A stretch of 64,000 nucleotides of DNA, taken from Ptiloglossa arizonensis (Eukaryota > Arthropoda > Insecta > Hymenoptera > Colletidae). Made by a program: the position numbers and the translations under genes. The notes beneath the pieces were generated by a model that saw nothing but the letters and a program-made list of their open reading frames with translations, searched no databases and had not been told where the DNA came from. The stretch is taken from positions 2,516,501 to 2,580,500 of the forward strand of contig NW_027478390.1 in assembly GCF_051014685.1 (NCBI RefSeq), written 5' to 3'. Position 1 is the first letter of the stretch, and every line of letters begins with the position of its first letter. This document shows, piece after piece, positions 25,540 to 38,600 of this stretch.

Positions 25540-26582
25540 GGATTGACCAAGCCCAAAGATTCCTCTTGCATCTGAAAGTAGATACTCGCCCGATTACAAC
25601 GGTATGTGTATTTTTTCCCTCGGCCATTCTTGTTAAGCATTTGGAGCAGCAGAAGTGCGCAAAATTTGTTGTCTTGTCAACCATTTCTTAGCTTGAAACT
25701 CCCATATCTCGCGAACGGATTGACGAAGCCCAAAAATTCCTGCTGCGTCTGAAAGTAGAAACTAGCCCTATTACAACGGAATGTGTATTCTTTTTCTAGG
25801 CCATTCTGGTTAAGCGTTTGGAGCAGCAGAATTGCGAAAAATTTGTTGCCTTCTCAACCATTTCTTAGCTTCAAGCTCCCATATCTCGCGAACGGATTGA
25901 CCAAGCCCAAAGATTCCTCTTGCATCTGAAAGTAGATACTCGCCCGATTACAACGGTATGTGTATTTTTTCCCTAGGCCATTCTGGTTAAGCGTTTGGAG
26001 CAGCAGAAGTGGGAAAAATTTGTTGTCTGCTCAACCATTTCTTAGCTTCAAACACCCATATCTCGCGAACGGATTGACCAAGCCCAATGATTCCTCTTGC
26101 ATCTGAAAGTAGATACTCGCCCGATTACAATGGTATGTGCATTTTTCCCTCGGCCATCCTTGTTAAGCGTTTGGAGCAGCAGAAGTGCGCAAAATTTGTT
26201 GTCTTGTCAACCATTTCTTAGCTTGAAACTCCCATATCTCGCGAACGGTTTGACGAAGCCCAAAAATTCCTGCTGCGTCTGAAAGTAGAAACTAGCCCTA
26301 TTACAACGGAATGTGTATTCTTTTTCTAGGCCATTCTGGTTAAGCGTTTGGAGCAGCAGAAGTGCGCAAAATTTGTTGTCTTCTCAACCATTTCTTAGCT
26401 TCAAACTCCCATATCTCGCGAACGGATTGACCAAACCAAAAATTCCTGCTGCGTCTGAAAGTAGAAACTCGCCCGATTACAAGGGTTTGTGTATTTCTTC
26501 CCTAGGCCATTCTTGTTAAGCGTTTGGAACAGCAGAAGTGCACAAAAGTTGTTGTCTTCTCAACCATTTCTTAGCCTCAAGC

Positions 26583-26599
26583 TCCCGTATCTCGCGAAC
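26583..26599 (-). other. CENP-B box, complete (copy 7, domain B)
   Basis: Nine of nine, same domain B background as copy 6, six monomers downstream of it. Confidence 0.7.
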
Positions 26600-27113
26600 G
26601 GATTGACCAAGCCCAAAGATTCCTCTTGCATCTGAAAGTAGATACTCGCCCGATTACAACGGTATGTGTATTTTTTCCCTCGGCCATTCTTGTTAAGCAT
26701 TTGGAGCAGCAGAAGTGCGCAAAATTTGTTGTCTTGTCAACCATTTCTTAGCTTGAAACTCCCATATCTCGCGAACGGTTTGACGAAGCCCAAAAATTCC
26801 TGCTGCGTCTGAAAGTAGAAACTAGCCCTATTACAACGGAATGTGTATTCTTTTTCTAGCCCATTCTGGTTAAGCGTTTGGAGCAGCAGAAGTGCGCAAA
26901 ATTTCTTGTCTTCTCAACCATTTCTTAGCTTCAAACTCCCATATCTCGCGAACGGATTGACCAAACCCAAAAATTCCTGCTGCGTCTGAAAGTAGAAACT
27001 CGCCCGATTACAAGGGTTTGTGTATTTTTTCCCTAGGCCATTCTTGTTACGCGTTTGGAACAGCAGAAGTGCACAAAAGTTGTTGTCTTCTCAACTATTT
27101 CTTAGCCTCAAGC

Positions 27114-27130
27114 TCCCGTATCTCGCGAAC
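27114..27130 (-). other. CENP-B box, complete (copy 8, domain B)
   Basis: Nine of nine, domain B background, three monomers after copy 7. Confidence 0.7.
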
Positions 27131-28882
27131 GGATTGACCAAGCCCAAAGATTCCTCTTGCATCTGAAAGCAGATACTCGCCCGATTACAACGGTATGTGT
27201 ATTTTTTCCCTCGGCCATTCTTGTTAAGCATTTGGAGCAGCAGAAGTGCGCAAAATTTGTTGTCTTGTCAACCATTTCTTAGCTTGAAACTCCCATATCT
27301 CGCGAACGGTTTGACGAAGCCCAAAAATTCCTGCTGCGTCTGAAAGTAGAAACTAGCCCTATTACAACGGTATGTGTATTTTTTCCCTAGGCCATTCTGG
27401 ATAAGCGTTTGGAGCAGAAGAAGTGCGAAAAATTTGTTGCATTCTCAACCATTTCTTAGCTTCAAACTCCCATATCTCGCGAACGGATTGACCAAACCCA
27501 AAAATTCCTGCTTCGTCTGAAAGTGGAAACTAGCCCGATTACAACGGTATGTGTATTTTTTACCTAGGCCATTCTGGTTAAGCGTTTGGAGCAGCAGAAT
27601 TGCGAGAAATTTGTTGCCTTCTCAACCATTTCTTAGCTTGAAACGCCCATATCTCGCGAACGGATTGACAAGCCCAAAAATTCCTCTTGCATCTGAAAGT
27701 AGAAACTCGCACGATTACAACGGTATACGTTTCTATTCCCTGGGCTATTCTGTTTAAGCGTTTGGAGCAGCAGAAGTGCGAAAAATTTGTTGCCTTCTCA
27801 ACCATTTCTTAGCTTCAAGCTCCCATATCTCGCGAACGGATTGACCAAGCCCAAAAATTCCTCTTGCATCTGAAAGTAGATACTCGCCCGATTACAACGG
27901 TATGTGTATTTTTTCCCTAGGCCATTCTGGTTAAGCATTTGGAGCAGGCGAAGTGGGAAAAATTTGTTGTCTGCTCAACCATTTCTTAGCTTCAAACACC
28001 CATATCTCGCGAACGGTTTGACGAAGCCCAAAAATTCCTGCTGCGTCTGAAAGTAGAAACTAGCCCTATTACAACGGAATGTGTATTCTTTTTCTAGGCC
28101 ATTCTGGTTAAGCGTTTGGAGCAGCAGAATTGCGAAAAATTTGTTGCCTTCTCAACCATTTCTTAGCTTCAAACTCCCATATCTCGCGAACAGATTGACC
28201 AAGCCCAAAAATTCCTCTTGCATCTGAAAGGAGATACTCGCCCGATTAGAACGGTATGTGTATTTTTCCTGTAGCCCATTCTGGTTAAGCATTTGGAGCA
28301 GCAGAATTGCGAAAAATTTATTGCCTTCTCAACCATTTCTTAGCTTCAAGCTCCCATATCTCGCGAACGGATTGACCAAGCCCAATGATTCCTCTTGCAT
28401 CTGAAAGTAGATACTCGCCCGATTACAACGGTATGTGTATTTTTTCCCTAGGCCATTCTTGTTAAGCGTTTGGAGCAGCAGAAGTGCGCAAAATTTGTTG
28501 TCTTGTCAACCATTTCTTAGCTTGAAACTCCCATATCTCGCGAACGGTTTGACGAAGCCCAAAAATTCCTGCTGCGTCTGAAAGTAGAAACTAGCCCTAT
28601 TACAACGGAATGTGTATTCTTTTTCTAGGCCATTCTGGTTAAGCGTTTGGAGCAGCAGAAGTGCGCGAAATTTGTTGTCTTCTCAACCATTTCTTAGCTT
28701 CAAACTCCCATATCTCGCGAACGGATTGACCAAACCCAAAAATTCCTGCTGCGTCTGAAAGTAGAAACTCGCCCGATTACAAGGGTTTGTGTATTTTTTC
28801 CCTAGGCCATTCTTGTTACGCGTTTGGAACAGCAGAAGTGCACAAAAGTTGTTGTCTTCTCAACCATTTCTTAGCCTCAAGC

Positions 28883-28899
28883 TCCCGTATCTCGCGAAC
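28883..28899 (-). other. CENP-B box, complete (copy 9, domain B)
   Basis: Nine of nine, domain B background. It sits exactly at the left edge of the 18-monomer tandem duplication; the matching position of the second copy near 32,067 has CACCCTTATC and no box. Confidence 0.7.
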
Positions 28900-29492
28900 G
28901 GATTGACCAAGCCCAAAAATTCCTCTTGCATCTGAAAGTAGATACTCGCCCGATTACAACGGTATGTGTATTTTTTCCCTAGGCCATTCTGGTTAAGCAT
29001 TTGGAGCAGCCGAAGTGGGAAAAATTTGTTGTCTGCTCAACCATTTCTTAGCTTCAAACACCCATATCTCGCGAACGGATTGACCAAGCCCAAAAATTCC
29101 TCTTGCATCTGAAAGTAGATACTCGCCCGATTACAACGGTATACGTTTCTATTCCCTGGGCTATTCTGTTTAAGCGTTTGGAGCAGCAGAATTGCGAAAA
29201 ATTTGTTGCCTTCTCAACCATTTCTTAGCTTCAAGCTCCCATATCTGGCGAACGGATTGACCAAGCCCAAAAATTCCTCTTGCATCTGAAAGTAGATACT
29301 CGCCCGATTACAACGGTATGTGTATTTTTTCCCTAGGCCATTCTGGTTAAGCATTTGGAGCAGCCGAAGTGGGAAAAATTTGTTGTCCGCTCAACCATTT
29401 CTTAGCTTCAAACACCCATATCTCCCGAACGGATTGACCAAGCCCAAAAATTCCTCTTGCATCTGAAAGTAGATACTCGCCCGATTACAACG

Positions 29493-29800
29493 GTATGTGT
29501 TTTTTTTTCTAGGCCATTCTGGTTAAGCGTTTGTGTCAGCAGAATTGCCGAAGATTTGTTGCCTTCTCAACCATTTCTTAGCTTCAAACTCCCATATCTC
29601 GCGAACGGATTGAACAAACCCAAAAATTCCTACTGCATCTGAAAGTAGAAACTCTCCCAATTACAACGGTATGTGTATTTTTTCCCTAGGCCATTCTGGT
29701 TAAACGGTTGGAGCAGCAGAATTTCGAAAACTTTGTTGCCCTCTCAACCATTTCTTAGCTTCAAACTCCCATATCTCGCGATCGGATTGTCCGAGCCCAA
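29493..29800 (+). repeat. K cassette, copy 1
   Basis: A two-monomer variant recognised by GTATGTG followed by a long T run and CTAGG, TTTGTGTCAGCAGAATTGCC, GATTGAACAAACCC, TACTGCATCTG, CTCTCCCAATT, GGTTAAACGGTTGG, TTTCGAAAACTTTGTTGCCC and CGCGATCGG. CGATCGG breaks the CGAA part of the CENP-B box, so its second monomer cannot have a complete box. Other copies: 32,677-32,985, 36,213-36,530, 39,051-39,360, 42,058-42,140 (5' part only), 44,003-44,312 and 53,558-53,867. The second monomer alone is at 37,126 and 37,481. Confidence 0.8.
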
Positions 29801-30297
29801 AGATTCCTCTTGCATCTGAAAGTAGATACTCGCCCGATTACAATGGTATGTGTATTTTTTCCCTAGGCCATTCTAGTTAAGCATTTGGAGCAGCCGAAGT
29901 GGGAAAAATTTGTTGTCTGCTCAACCATTTCTTAGCTTCAAACTCCCATACCTCGCGAACGGATTGACCAAACCCAAAAATTCCTCCTGCATCTGAAAGT
30001 AGATACTCGCCCGATTACAACGGAATGTGTATTCTTTTTCTAGGCCACTCTGGTTAAGCGTTTGGGGCAGCAGAGTTGCGAAAAATTTGTTGCCTTCTCA
30101 ACCATTTCTTAGCTTCAAGCTCCCATATCTCGCGAACGGATTGACCAAGCCCAAAGATTCCTCTTGCATCTGAAAGTAGATACTCGCCCGATTACAATGG
30201 TATGTGTATTTTTTCCCTAGGCCATTCTTGTTACGCGTTTGGAACAGCAGAAGTGCACAAAAGATGTTGTCTTCTCAACCATTTCTTAGCCTCAAGC

Positions 30298-30314
30298 TCC
30301 CGTATCTCACGAAC
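30298..30314 (-). other. CENP-B box, complete (copy 10, domain B)
   Basis: Minus strand GTTCGTGAGATACGGGA. The change CGAG to TGAG falls in the free positions, so all nine essential positions are kept and the TCGCGA palindrome is lost. The TCACGAACGG form is shared only with copy 11. Confidence 0.7.
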
Positions 30315-32072
30315 GGATTGACCAAGCCCAAAGATTCCTCTTGCATCTGAAAGTAGATACTCGCCCGATTACAACGGTATGTGAATTTTTTCCCTAGGCC
30401 AATCTGGTTAAGCATTTGGAGCAGCAGAATGGCGAGAAATTTGTTGCCTTCTCAACCATTTCTTAGCTTCAAACACCCTTATCTCGCGAACGGATTGACC
30501 AAGCCCAAAAATTCCTCCTGCATCTGAAAGTAGATACTCGCCCGATTACAACGGAATGTGTATTCTTTTTCTAGGCCACTCTGGTTAAGCGTTTGAAGCA
30601 GCAGAAGTGCGCAAAATTTGTTGTCTTGTCAACCATTTCTTAGCTTGAAACTCCCATATCTCGCGAACGGTTTGACGAAGCCCAAAAATTCCTGCTGCGT
30701 CTGAAAGTAGAAACTAGCCCTATTACAACGGAATGTGTATTCTTTTTCTAGGCCATTGTGGTTAAGCGTTTGGAGCAGCAGAAGTGCGCAAAATTTGTTG
30801 TCTTCTCAACCATTTCTTAGCTTCAAACTCCCATATCTCGCGAACGGATTGACCAAACCCAAAAATACCTGCTGCGTCTGAAAGTAGAAACTCGCCCGAT
30901 TACAAGGGTTTGTGTATTTTTTCCCTAGGCCATTCTGGATAAGCGTTTGGAGCAGCAGAAGTGCGAAAAATTTGTTGCATTCTCAACCATTTCTTAGCTT
31001 CAAACTCCCATATCTCGCGAACGGATTGACCAAACGCAAAAATTCCTGCTTCGTCTGAAAGCAGAAACTAGCCCGATTACAACGGTATGTGTATTTTTTA
31101 CCTAGGCCATTCTGGTTAAACGTTTGGAGCAGCAGAATTGCGAGAAATTTGTTGCCTTCTCAACCATTTCTTAGCTTGAAACGCCCATATCTCGCGAACG
31201 GATTGACAAGCCCAAAAATTCCTCTTGCATCTGAAAGTAGAAACTCGCACGATTACAACGGTATACGTTTCTATTCCCTGGGCTATTCTGTTTAAGCGTT
31301 TGGAGCAGCAGAAGTGCGAAAAATTTGTTGCCTTCTCAACCATTTCTTAGCTTCAAACTCCCATATCTCGCGAACGGATTGACCAAACCCAAAAATTCCT
31401 GCTTCGTCTGAAAGCAGAAACTAGCCCAATTACAACGGTATGTGTATTTTTTCCCTAGGGCATTCTGGTTAAGCGTTTGGAGCAGCAGAATTGCGAGAAA
31501 TTTGTTGCCTTCTCAACCATTTCTTAGCTTCAAGCTCCCATATCTCGCGAACGGATTGACCAAGCCCAAATATTCCTTTTGCATCTGAAAGTAGATACTC
31601 GCCCGATTACAACGGTATGTGTATTTTTTCCCTAGGCCATTCAGGGTAAGCGTTTGGAGCAGCAGAAGTGGGAAAAATTTGTTGCCTTCTCAACCATTTC
31701 TTAGCTTCAAACTCCCATATCTCGCGAACGGATTGACCAAGGCCAAAGATTCCTCTTGCATCTGAAAGTAGATACTCGCCCGATTACAACGGTATGTGTA
31801 TTTTTTCCCTAGGCCATTCTGGTTAAGCGTCTGGAGCAGCAGAAGTGGGAACAATTTGTTGTCTGCTCAACAATTTCTTAGATTCAAACTCCCATATCTC
31901 GCGAACAGATTGACCAAACCCAAAAATTACTGTTGCATCTGAAAGTAGATACTCGCCCGATTACAACGGTATGTGTATTTTTTCCCTAGGCCAATCTGGT
32001 TAAGCATTTGGAGCAGCAGAATGGCGAGAAATTTGTTGCCTTCTCAACCATTTCTTAGCTTCAAACACCCTT

Positions 32073-35000
32073 ATCTCGCGAACGGATTGACCAAGCCCAA
32101 AAATTCCTCTTGCATCTGAAAGTAGATACTCGCCCGATTACAACGGTATGTGTATTTTTTCCCTAGGCCATTCTGGTTAAGCATTTGGAGCAGCCGAAGT
32201 GGGAAAAATTTGTTGTCTGCTCAACCATTTCTTAGCTTCAAACACCCATATCTCGCGAACGGATTGACCAAGCCCAAAAATTCCTCTTGCATCTGAAAGT
32301 AGATACTCGCCCGATTACAACGGTATACGTTTCTATTCCCTGGGCTATTCTGTTTAAGCGTTTGGAGCATCAGAATTGCGAAAAATTTGTTGCCTTCTCA
32401 ACCATTTCTTAGCTTCAAGCTCCCATATCTGGCGAACGGATTGACCAAGCCCAAAAATTCCTCTTGCATCTGAAAGTAGATACTCGCCCGATTACAACGG
32501 TATGTGTATTTTTTCCCTAGGCCATTCTGGTTAAGCATTTGGAGTAGCCGAAGTGGGAAAAATTTGTTGTCCGCTCAACCATTTCTTAGCTTCAAACACC
32601 CATATCTCCCGAACGGATTGACCAAGCCCAAAAATTCCTCTTGCATCTGAAAGTAGATACTCGCCCGATTACAACGGTATGTGTTTTTTTTTTCTAGGCC
32701 ATTCTGGTTAAGCGTTTGTGTCAGCAGAATTGCCGAAGATTTGTTGCCTTCTCAACCATTTCTTAGCTTCAAACTCCCATATCTCGCGAACGGATTGAAC
32801 AAACCCAAAAATTCCTACTGCATCTGAAAGTAGAAACTCTCCCAATTACAACGGTATGTGTATTTTTTCCCTAGGCCATTCTGGTTAAACGGTTGGAGCA
32901 GCAGAATTTCGAAAACTTTGTTGCCCTCTCAACCATTTCTTAGCTTCAAACTCCCATATCTCGCGATCGGATTGTCCGAGCCCAAAGATTCCTCTTGCAT
33001 CTGAAAGTAGATACTCGCCCGATTACAATGGTATGTGTATTTTTTCCCTAGGCCATTCTAGTTAAGCATTTGGAGCAGCCGAAGTGGGAAAAATTTGTTG
33101 TCTGCTCAACCATTTCTTAGCTTCAAACTCCCATACCTCGCGAACGGATTGACCAAACCCAAAAATTCCTCCTGCATCTGAAAGTAGATACTCGCCCGAT
33201 TACAACGGAATGTGTATTCTTTTTCTAGGCCACTCTGGTTAAGCGTTTGGGGCAGCAGAGTTGCGAAAAATTTGTTGCCTTCTCAACCATTTCTTAGCTT
33301 CAAGCTCCCATATCTCGCGAACGGATTGACCAAGCCCAAAGATTCCTCTTGCATCTGAAAGTAGATACTCGCCCGATTACAATGGTATGTGTATTTTTTC
33401 CCTAGGCCATTCTTGTTACGCGTTTGGAACAGCAGAAGTGCACAAAAGATGTTGTCTTCTCAACCATTTCTTAGCCTCAAGCTCCCGTATCTCACGAACG
33501 GATTGACCAATCCCAAAGATTCCTCTTGCATCTGAAAGTAGATACTCGCCCGATTACAACGGTATGTGAATTTTTTCCCGAGGCCAATCTGGTTAAGCAT
33601 TTGGAGCAGCAGAATGGCGAGAAATTTGTTGCCTTCTCAACCATTTCTTAGCTTCAAACACCCTTATCTCGCGAACGGATTGACCAAGCCCAAAAATTCC
33701 TCCTGCATCTGAAAGTAGATACTCGCCCGATTACAACGGAATGTGTATTCTTTTTCTAGGCCACTCTGGTTAATCGTTTGAAGCAGCAGAAGTGCGCAAA
33801 ATTTGTTGTCTTGTCAACCATTTCTTAGCTTGAAACTCCCATATCTCGCGAACGGTTTGACGAAGCCCAAAAATTCCTGCTGCGTCTGAAAGTAGAAACT
33901 AGCCCTATTACAACGGAATGTGTATTCTTTTTCTAGGCCATTGTGGTTAAGCGTTTGGAGCAGCAGAAGTGCGCAAAATTTGTTGTCTTCTCAACCATTT
34001 CTTAGCTTCAAACTCCCATATCTCGCGAACGGATTGACCAAACCCAAAAATACCTGCTGCGTCTGAAAGTAGAAACTCGCCCGATTACAAGGGTTTGTGT
34101 ATTTTTTCCCTAGGCCATTCTGGATAAGCGTTTGGAGCAGCAGAAGTGCGAAAAATTTGTTGCATTCTGAACCATTTCTTAGCTTCAAACTCCCATATCT
34201 CGCGAACGGATTGACCAAACGCAAAAATTCCTGCTTCGTCTGAAAGCAGAAACTAGCCCGATTACAACGGTATGTGTATTTTTTACCTAGGCCATTCTGG
34301 TTAAACGTTTGGAGCAGCAGAATTGCGAGAAATTTGTTGCCTTCTCAACCATTTCTTAGCTTGAAACGCCCATATCTCGCGAACGGATTGACAAGCCCAA
34401 AAATTCCTCTTGCATCTGAAAGTAGAAACTCGCACGATTACAACGGTATACGTTTCTATTCCCTGGGCTATTCTGTTTAAGCGTTTGGAGCAGCAGAAGT
34501 GCGAAAAATTTGTTGCCTTCTCAACCATTTCTTAGCTTCAAACTCCCATATCTCGCGAACGGATTGACCAAACCCAAAAATTCCTGCTTCGTCTGAAAGC
34601 AGAAACTAGCCCGATTACAACGGTATGTGTATTTTTTCCCTAGGGCATTCTGGTTAAGCGTTTGGAGCAGCAGAATTGCGAGAAATTTGTTGCCTTCTCA
34701 ACCATTTCTTAGCTTCAAGCTCCCATATCTCGCGAACGGATTGACCAAGCCCAAATATTCCTTTTGCATCTGAAAGTAGATACTCGCCCGATTACAACGG
34801 TATGTGTATTTTTTCCCTAGGCCATTCAGGGTAAGCGTTTGGAGCAGCAGAAGTGGGAAAAATTTGTTGCCTTCTCAACCATTTCTTAGCTTCAAACTCC
34901 CATATCTCGCGAACGGATTGACCAAGCCCAAAGATTCCTCTTGCATCTGAAAGTAGATACTCGCCCGATTACAACGGTATGTGTATTTTTTCCCTAGGCC

Positions 35001-35280
35001 ATTCTGGTTAAGCGTCTGGAGCAGCAGAAGTGGGAACAATTTGTTGTCTGCTCAACAATTTCTTAGATTCAAACTCCCATATCTCGCGAACAGATTGACC
35101 AAACCCAAAAATTACTGTTGCATCTGAAAGTAGATACTCGCCCGATTACAACGGTATGTGTATTTTTTCCCTAGGCCAATCTGGTTAAGCATTTGGAGCA
35201 GCAGAATGGCGAGAAATTTGTTGCCTTCTCAACCATTTCTTAGCTTCAAACACCCTTATCTCGCGAACGGATTGACCAAG
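32073..35280 (+). repeat. 18-monomer tandem HOR, copy 2
   Basis: Second copy of 28,889-32,073. It ends near 35,280, where AAGCCAAAAAATTCC and CTGTAAGTAG replace the first copy's AAGCCCAAAAATTCC and CTGAAAGTAG. The K cassette copy is at 32,677-32,985. Confidence 0.88.
33483..33499 (-). other. CENP-B box, complete (copy 11, domain B)
   Basis: Minus strand GTTCGTGAGATACGGGA, the HOR partner of copy 10 exactly 3,185 bp downstream, nine of nine. Confidence 0.7.
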
Positions 35281-35625
35281 CCAAAAAATTCCTCTTGCAT
35301 CTGTAAGTAGATACTCGCCCGATTACAGCGGTATGTGTATTTTTTTTCTAGGCCATTCTGGTTAAGCGTTTGTGTCAGCAGAATTGTGGAAAATTTGTTG
35401 CCTTCTCAACCATTTCTTAGCTTCAAACTCCCATATCTCGCGAACGGATTGACCAAACCCAAAAATTCCTCCTGCATCTGAAAGTAGATACTCGCCCGAT
35501 TACAACGGAATGTGTATTCTTTTTCTAGGCCACTCTGGTTAAGCGTTTGGAGCAGCAGAAGTGCGCAAAATTTGTTGTCTTGTCAACCATTTCTTAGCTT
35601 GAAACTCCCATATCTCGCGAACGGT
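33518..35625 (+). repeat. 12-monomer block, copy 1 (partner 39,361-41,468)
   Basis: About 2.1 kb recurs 5,843 bp downstream (33 monomers). Shared rarities are CCAATCTGGTTAAGC, CAGAATGGCGAG, AACCCAAAAATACCTGC, GGGTTTGTG with TGGATAAGCG, and CATTCAGGGTAAGCG. The left edge lies inside the 18-monomer HOR, so this exchange followed or overlapped that duplication. The end is near 35,625, where ACGGTTTGACGAAGCC faces ACGGATTGACAAGCCC. Confidence 0.82.
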
Positions 35626-38600
35626 TTGACGAAGCCCAAAAATTCCTGCTGCGTCTGAAAGTAGAAACTAGCCCTATTACAACGGAATGTGTATTCTTTT
35701 TCTAGGCCATTCTGGTTAAGCGTTTGGAGCAGCAGAATTGCGAAAAATTTGTTGCCTTCTCAACCATTTCGTAGCTTCAAGCTCCCATATCTCGCGAACG
35801 GATTGACCAAGCCCAAAGATTCCTCTTGCATCTGAAAGTAGATAGTCGCCCGATTACAACGGTATGTGTATTTTTTCCCTAGGCCATTCTGGTTAAGCGT
35901 TTGGAGTAGCAGAAGTGGGAAAAATTTGTTGTCTGCTCAACCATTTCTTAGCTTCAAACACCCATATCTCGCGAACGGATTGACCAAGCCCAATGATTCC
36001 TCTTGCATCTGAAAGTAGATACTCGCCCGATTACAACGGTATGTGTATTTTTTCCCTAGGCCATTCTGGTTAAGCATTTGGAGCAGGCGAAGTGGGAAAA
36101 ATTTGTTGTCTGCTCAACCATTTCTTAGCTTCAAACACCCATATCTCGCGAACGGATTGACCAAGCCCAAAAATTCCTCTTGCATCTGAAAGTAGATACT
36201 CGCCCGATTACAACGTTATGTGTTTTTTTTTTCTAGGCCATTCTGGTTAAGCGTTTGTGTCAGCAGAATTGCCGAAGATTTGTTGCCTTCTCAACCATTT
36301 CTTAGCTTCAAACTCCCATATCTCGCGAACGGATTGAACAAACCCAAAAATTCCTACTGCATCTGCAAGTAGAAACTCTCCCAATTACAACGGTATGTGT
36401 ATTTTTTCCCTAGGCCATTCTGGTTAAACGGTTGGAGCAGCAGAATTTCGAAAACTTTGTTGCCCTCTCAACCATTTCTTAGCTTCAAACTCCCATATCT
36501 CGCGATCGGATTGACCGAGCCCAAAGATTCCTCTTGCATCTGAAAGTAGATACTCGCCCGATTAGAATGGTATGTGTATTTTTTCCCTAGGCCATTCTGG
36601 TTAAGCATTTGGAGCAGCCGAAGTGGGAAAAATTTGTTGTCTGCTCAACCATTTCTTAGCTTCAAACTCCCATATCTTGCGAACGGATTGACCAAACCCA
36701 AAAATTCCTCCTGCATCTGAAAGTAGATACTCGCCCGATTACAACGGAATGTGTCTTCTTCTTCTACTAGGCCACTCTGGTTAAGCGTTTGGGGCAGCAG
36801 AGTTGCGTAAAATTTGTTGCCTTCTCAACCATTTCTTAGCTTCAAGCTCCCATATCTCGCGAACGGATTGACCAAGCCCTAAGATTCCTCTTGCATCTGA
36901 AAGTAGATACTCGCCCGATTACAGCGGTATGTGTATTTTTCCCCTAGGCCATTCTTGTTAAGCGTTTGGAGCAGCAGAAGTGCGCAAAATTTGTTGTCTT
37001 GTCAACCATTTCTTAGCTTGAAACTCCCATATCTCGCGAACGGATTGGCCAAACCCAAAAATTCCTGCTTCGTCTGAAAGTAGAAACTAGCCCGATTACA
37101 ACGGTATGTGTATTTTTTCCCTAGGCCATTCTGGTTAAACGGTTGGAGCAGCAGAATTTCGAAAACTTTGTTGCCCTCTCAACCATTTCTTAGCTTCAAA
37201 CTCCCATATCTCGCGATCGGATTGACCGAGCCCAAAGATTCGTCTTGCATCTGAAAGTAGACACTCGCCCGATTACAATGGTATGTGTATTTTTTCCCTA
37301 GGCCATTCTAGTTAAGCATTTGGAGCAGCCGAAGTGGGAAAAATTTGTTGTCTGCTCAACCATTTCTTAGCTCCAAACTCCCATATCTCGCGAACGGATT
37401 GACCAAACCCAAAAATTCCTCCTGCATCTGAAAGTAGATACTCGCCCGATTACAACGGAATGTGTATTTTTTCCATAGGCCATTCTGGTTAAACGGTTGG
37501 AGCAGCAGAATTTCGAAAACTTTGTTGCCCTCTCAACCATTTCTTAGCTTCAAACTCCCATATCTCGCGATCGGATTGACCGAGCCCAAAGATTCCTCTT
37601 GCATCTGAAAGTAGATACTCGCCCGATTACAATGGTATGTGTATTTTTTCCCTAGGCCATTCTGGTTAAGCATTTGGAGCAGCCGAAGTTGGAAAAATTT
37701 GTTGTCTGCTCAACCATTTCTTAGCTTCAAACTCCCATATCTCGCGAACGGATTGACCAAACCCAAAAATTCCTCCTGCATCTGAAAGTAGATACTCGCC
37801 TGATTACAACGGAATGTGTATTCTTTTTCTAGGCCACTCTGGTTAAGCGTTTGGGGCAGCAGAGTTGCGAAAAATTTGTTGCCTTCTCAACCATTTCTTA
37901 GCTTCAAGCTCCCATATCTCGCGAACGGATTGACCAAGCCCAAAGATTCCTCTTGCGTCTGAAAGTAGATACTCGCCCGATTACAACGGTATGTGTATTT
38001 TTTCCCTAGGCCATTCTGGTTAAGCGTTTGGAGCAGCAGAAGTGCGCAAAATTTGTTGTCTTGTCAACCATTTCTTAGCTTGAAACTCCCATATCTCGCG
38101 AACGGTTTGACGAAGCCCAAAAATTCGTGCTGCGTCTGAAAGTAGAAACTAGCCCTATTACAACGGAATGTGTATTCTTTTTCTAGGCCACTCTGGTTAA
38201 GCGTTTGGAGCAGCAGAAGTGCGCGAAATTTGTTGTCTTCTCAACCATTTCTTAGCTTCAAACTCCCATATCTCGCGAACGGATTGACCAAACCCAAAAA
38301 TTCCTGCTGCGTCTGAAAGTAGAAACTCGCCCGATTACAAGGGTTTGTGTATTTTTTCCCTAGGCCATTCTTGTTACGCGTTTGGAACAGCAGAAGTGCA
38401 CAAAAGTTGTTGTCTTCTCAACCATTTCTTAGCCTCAAGCTCCCGTATCTCGCGAACGGATTGACCAAGCCCAAAAATTCCTCTTGCATCTGAAAGTAGA
38501 TACTCGCCCGATTACAACGGTATGTGTATTTTTTCCCTAGGCCATTCTGGTTAAGCATTTGGAGCAGCCGAAGTGGGAAAAATTTGTTGTCTGCTCAACC

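Larger units (their letters stand above)
25050..28880 (+). repeat. First part of domain B, 3- and 6-monomer modules
   Basis: A module of about three monomers recurs: CTAGCCCTATTACAACGGAA, then CGCCCGATTACAAGGGTTTG, then TTGGAACAGCAGAAGTGCAC followed by CCTCAAGCTCCCGTATC. Copies carry their complete CENP-B box at 25,523, 26,583, 27,114 and 28,883, spaced 1,060, 531 and 1,769 bp. The interval about 27,361-27,800 matches 30,899-31,338 at 3,538 bp (20 monomers). Confidence 0.75.
28889..32073 (+). repeat. 18-monomer tandem HOR, copy 1
   Basis: About 3,184 bp (18 monomers) is followed directly by a second copy. The offset is 3,184 bp at first and 3,185 bp after about 29,500, because the T run before CTAGG has nine T in this copy and ten in the next. 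The copies share a K cassette (29,493-29,800), the box at 30,298 and the TATACGTTTCTATTCCCTGG markers. Differences are few, for example CCCAAT at 31,426 against CCCGAT, and AAGGCC at 31,739 against AAGCCC. Confidence 0.88.

Noticed and set aside
31440..31470. Telomere-like repeat or telomere-associated DNA around CCCTAGGG
   Set aside because: It is a single-base variant of the common CCCTAGGCC; no short tandem telomere motif occurs.
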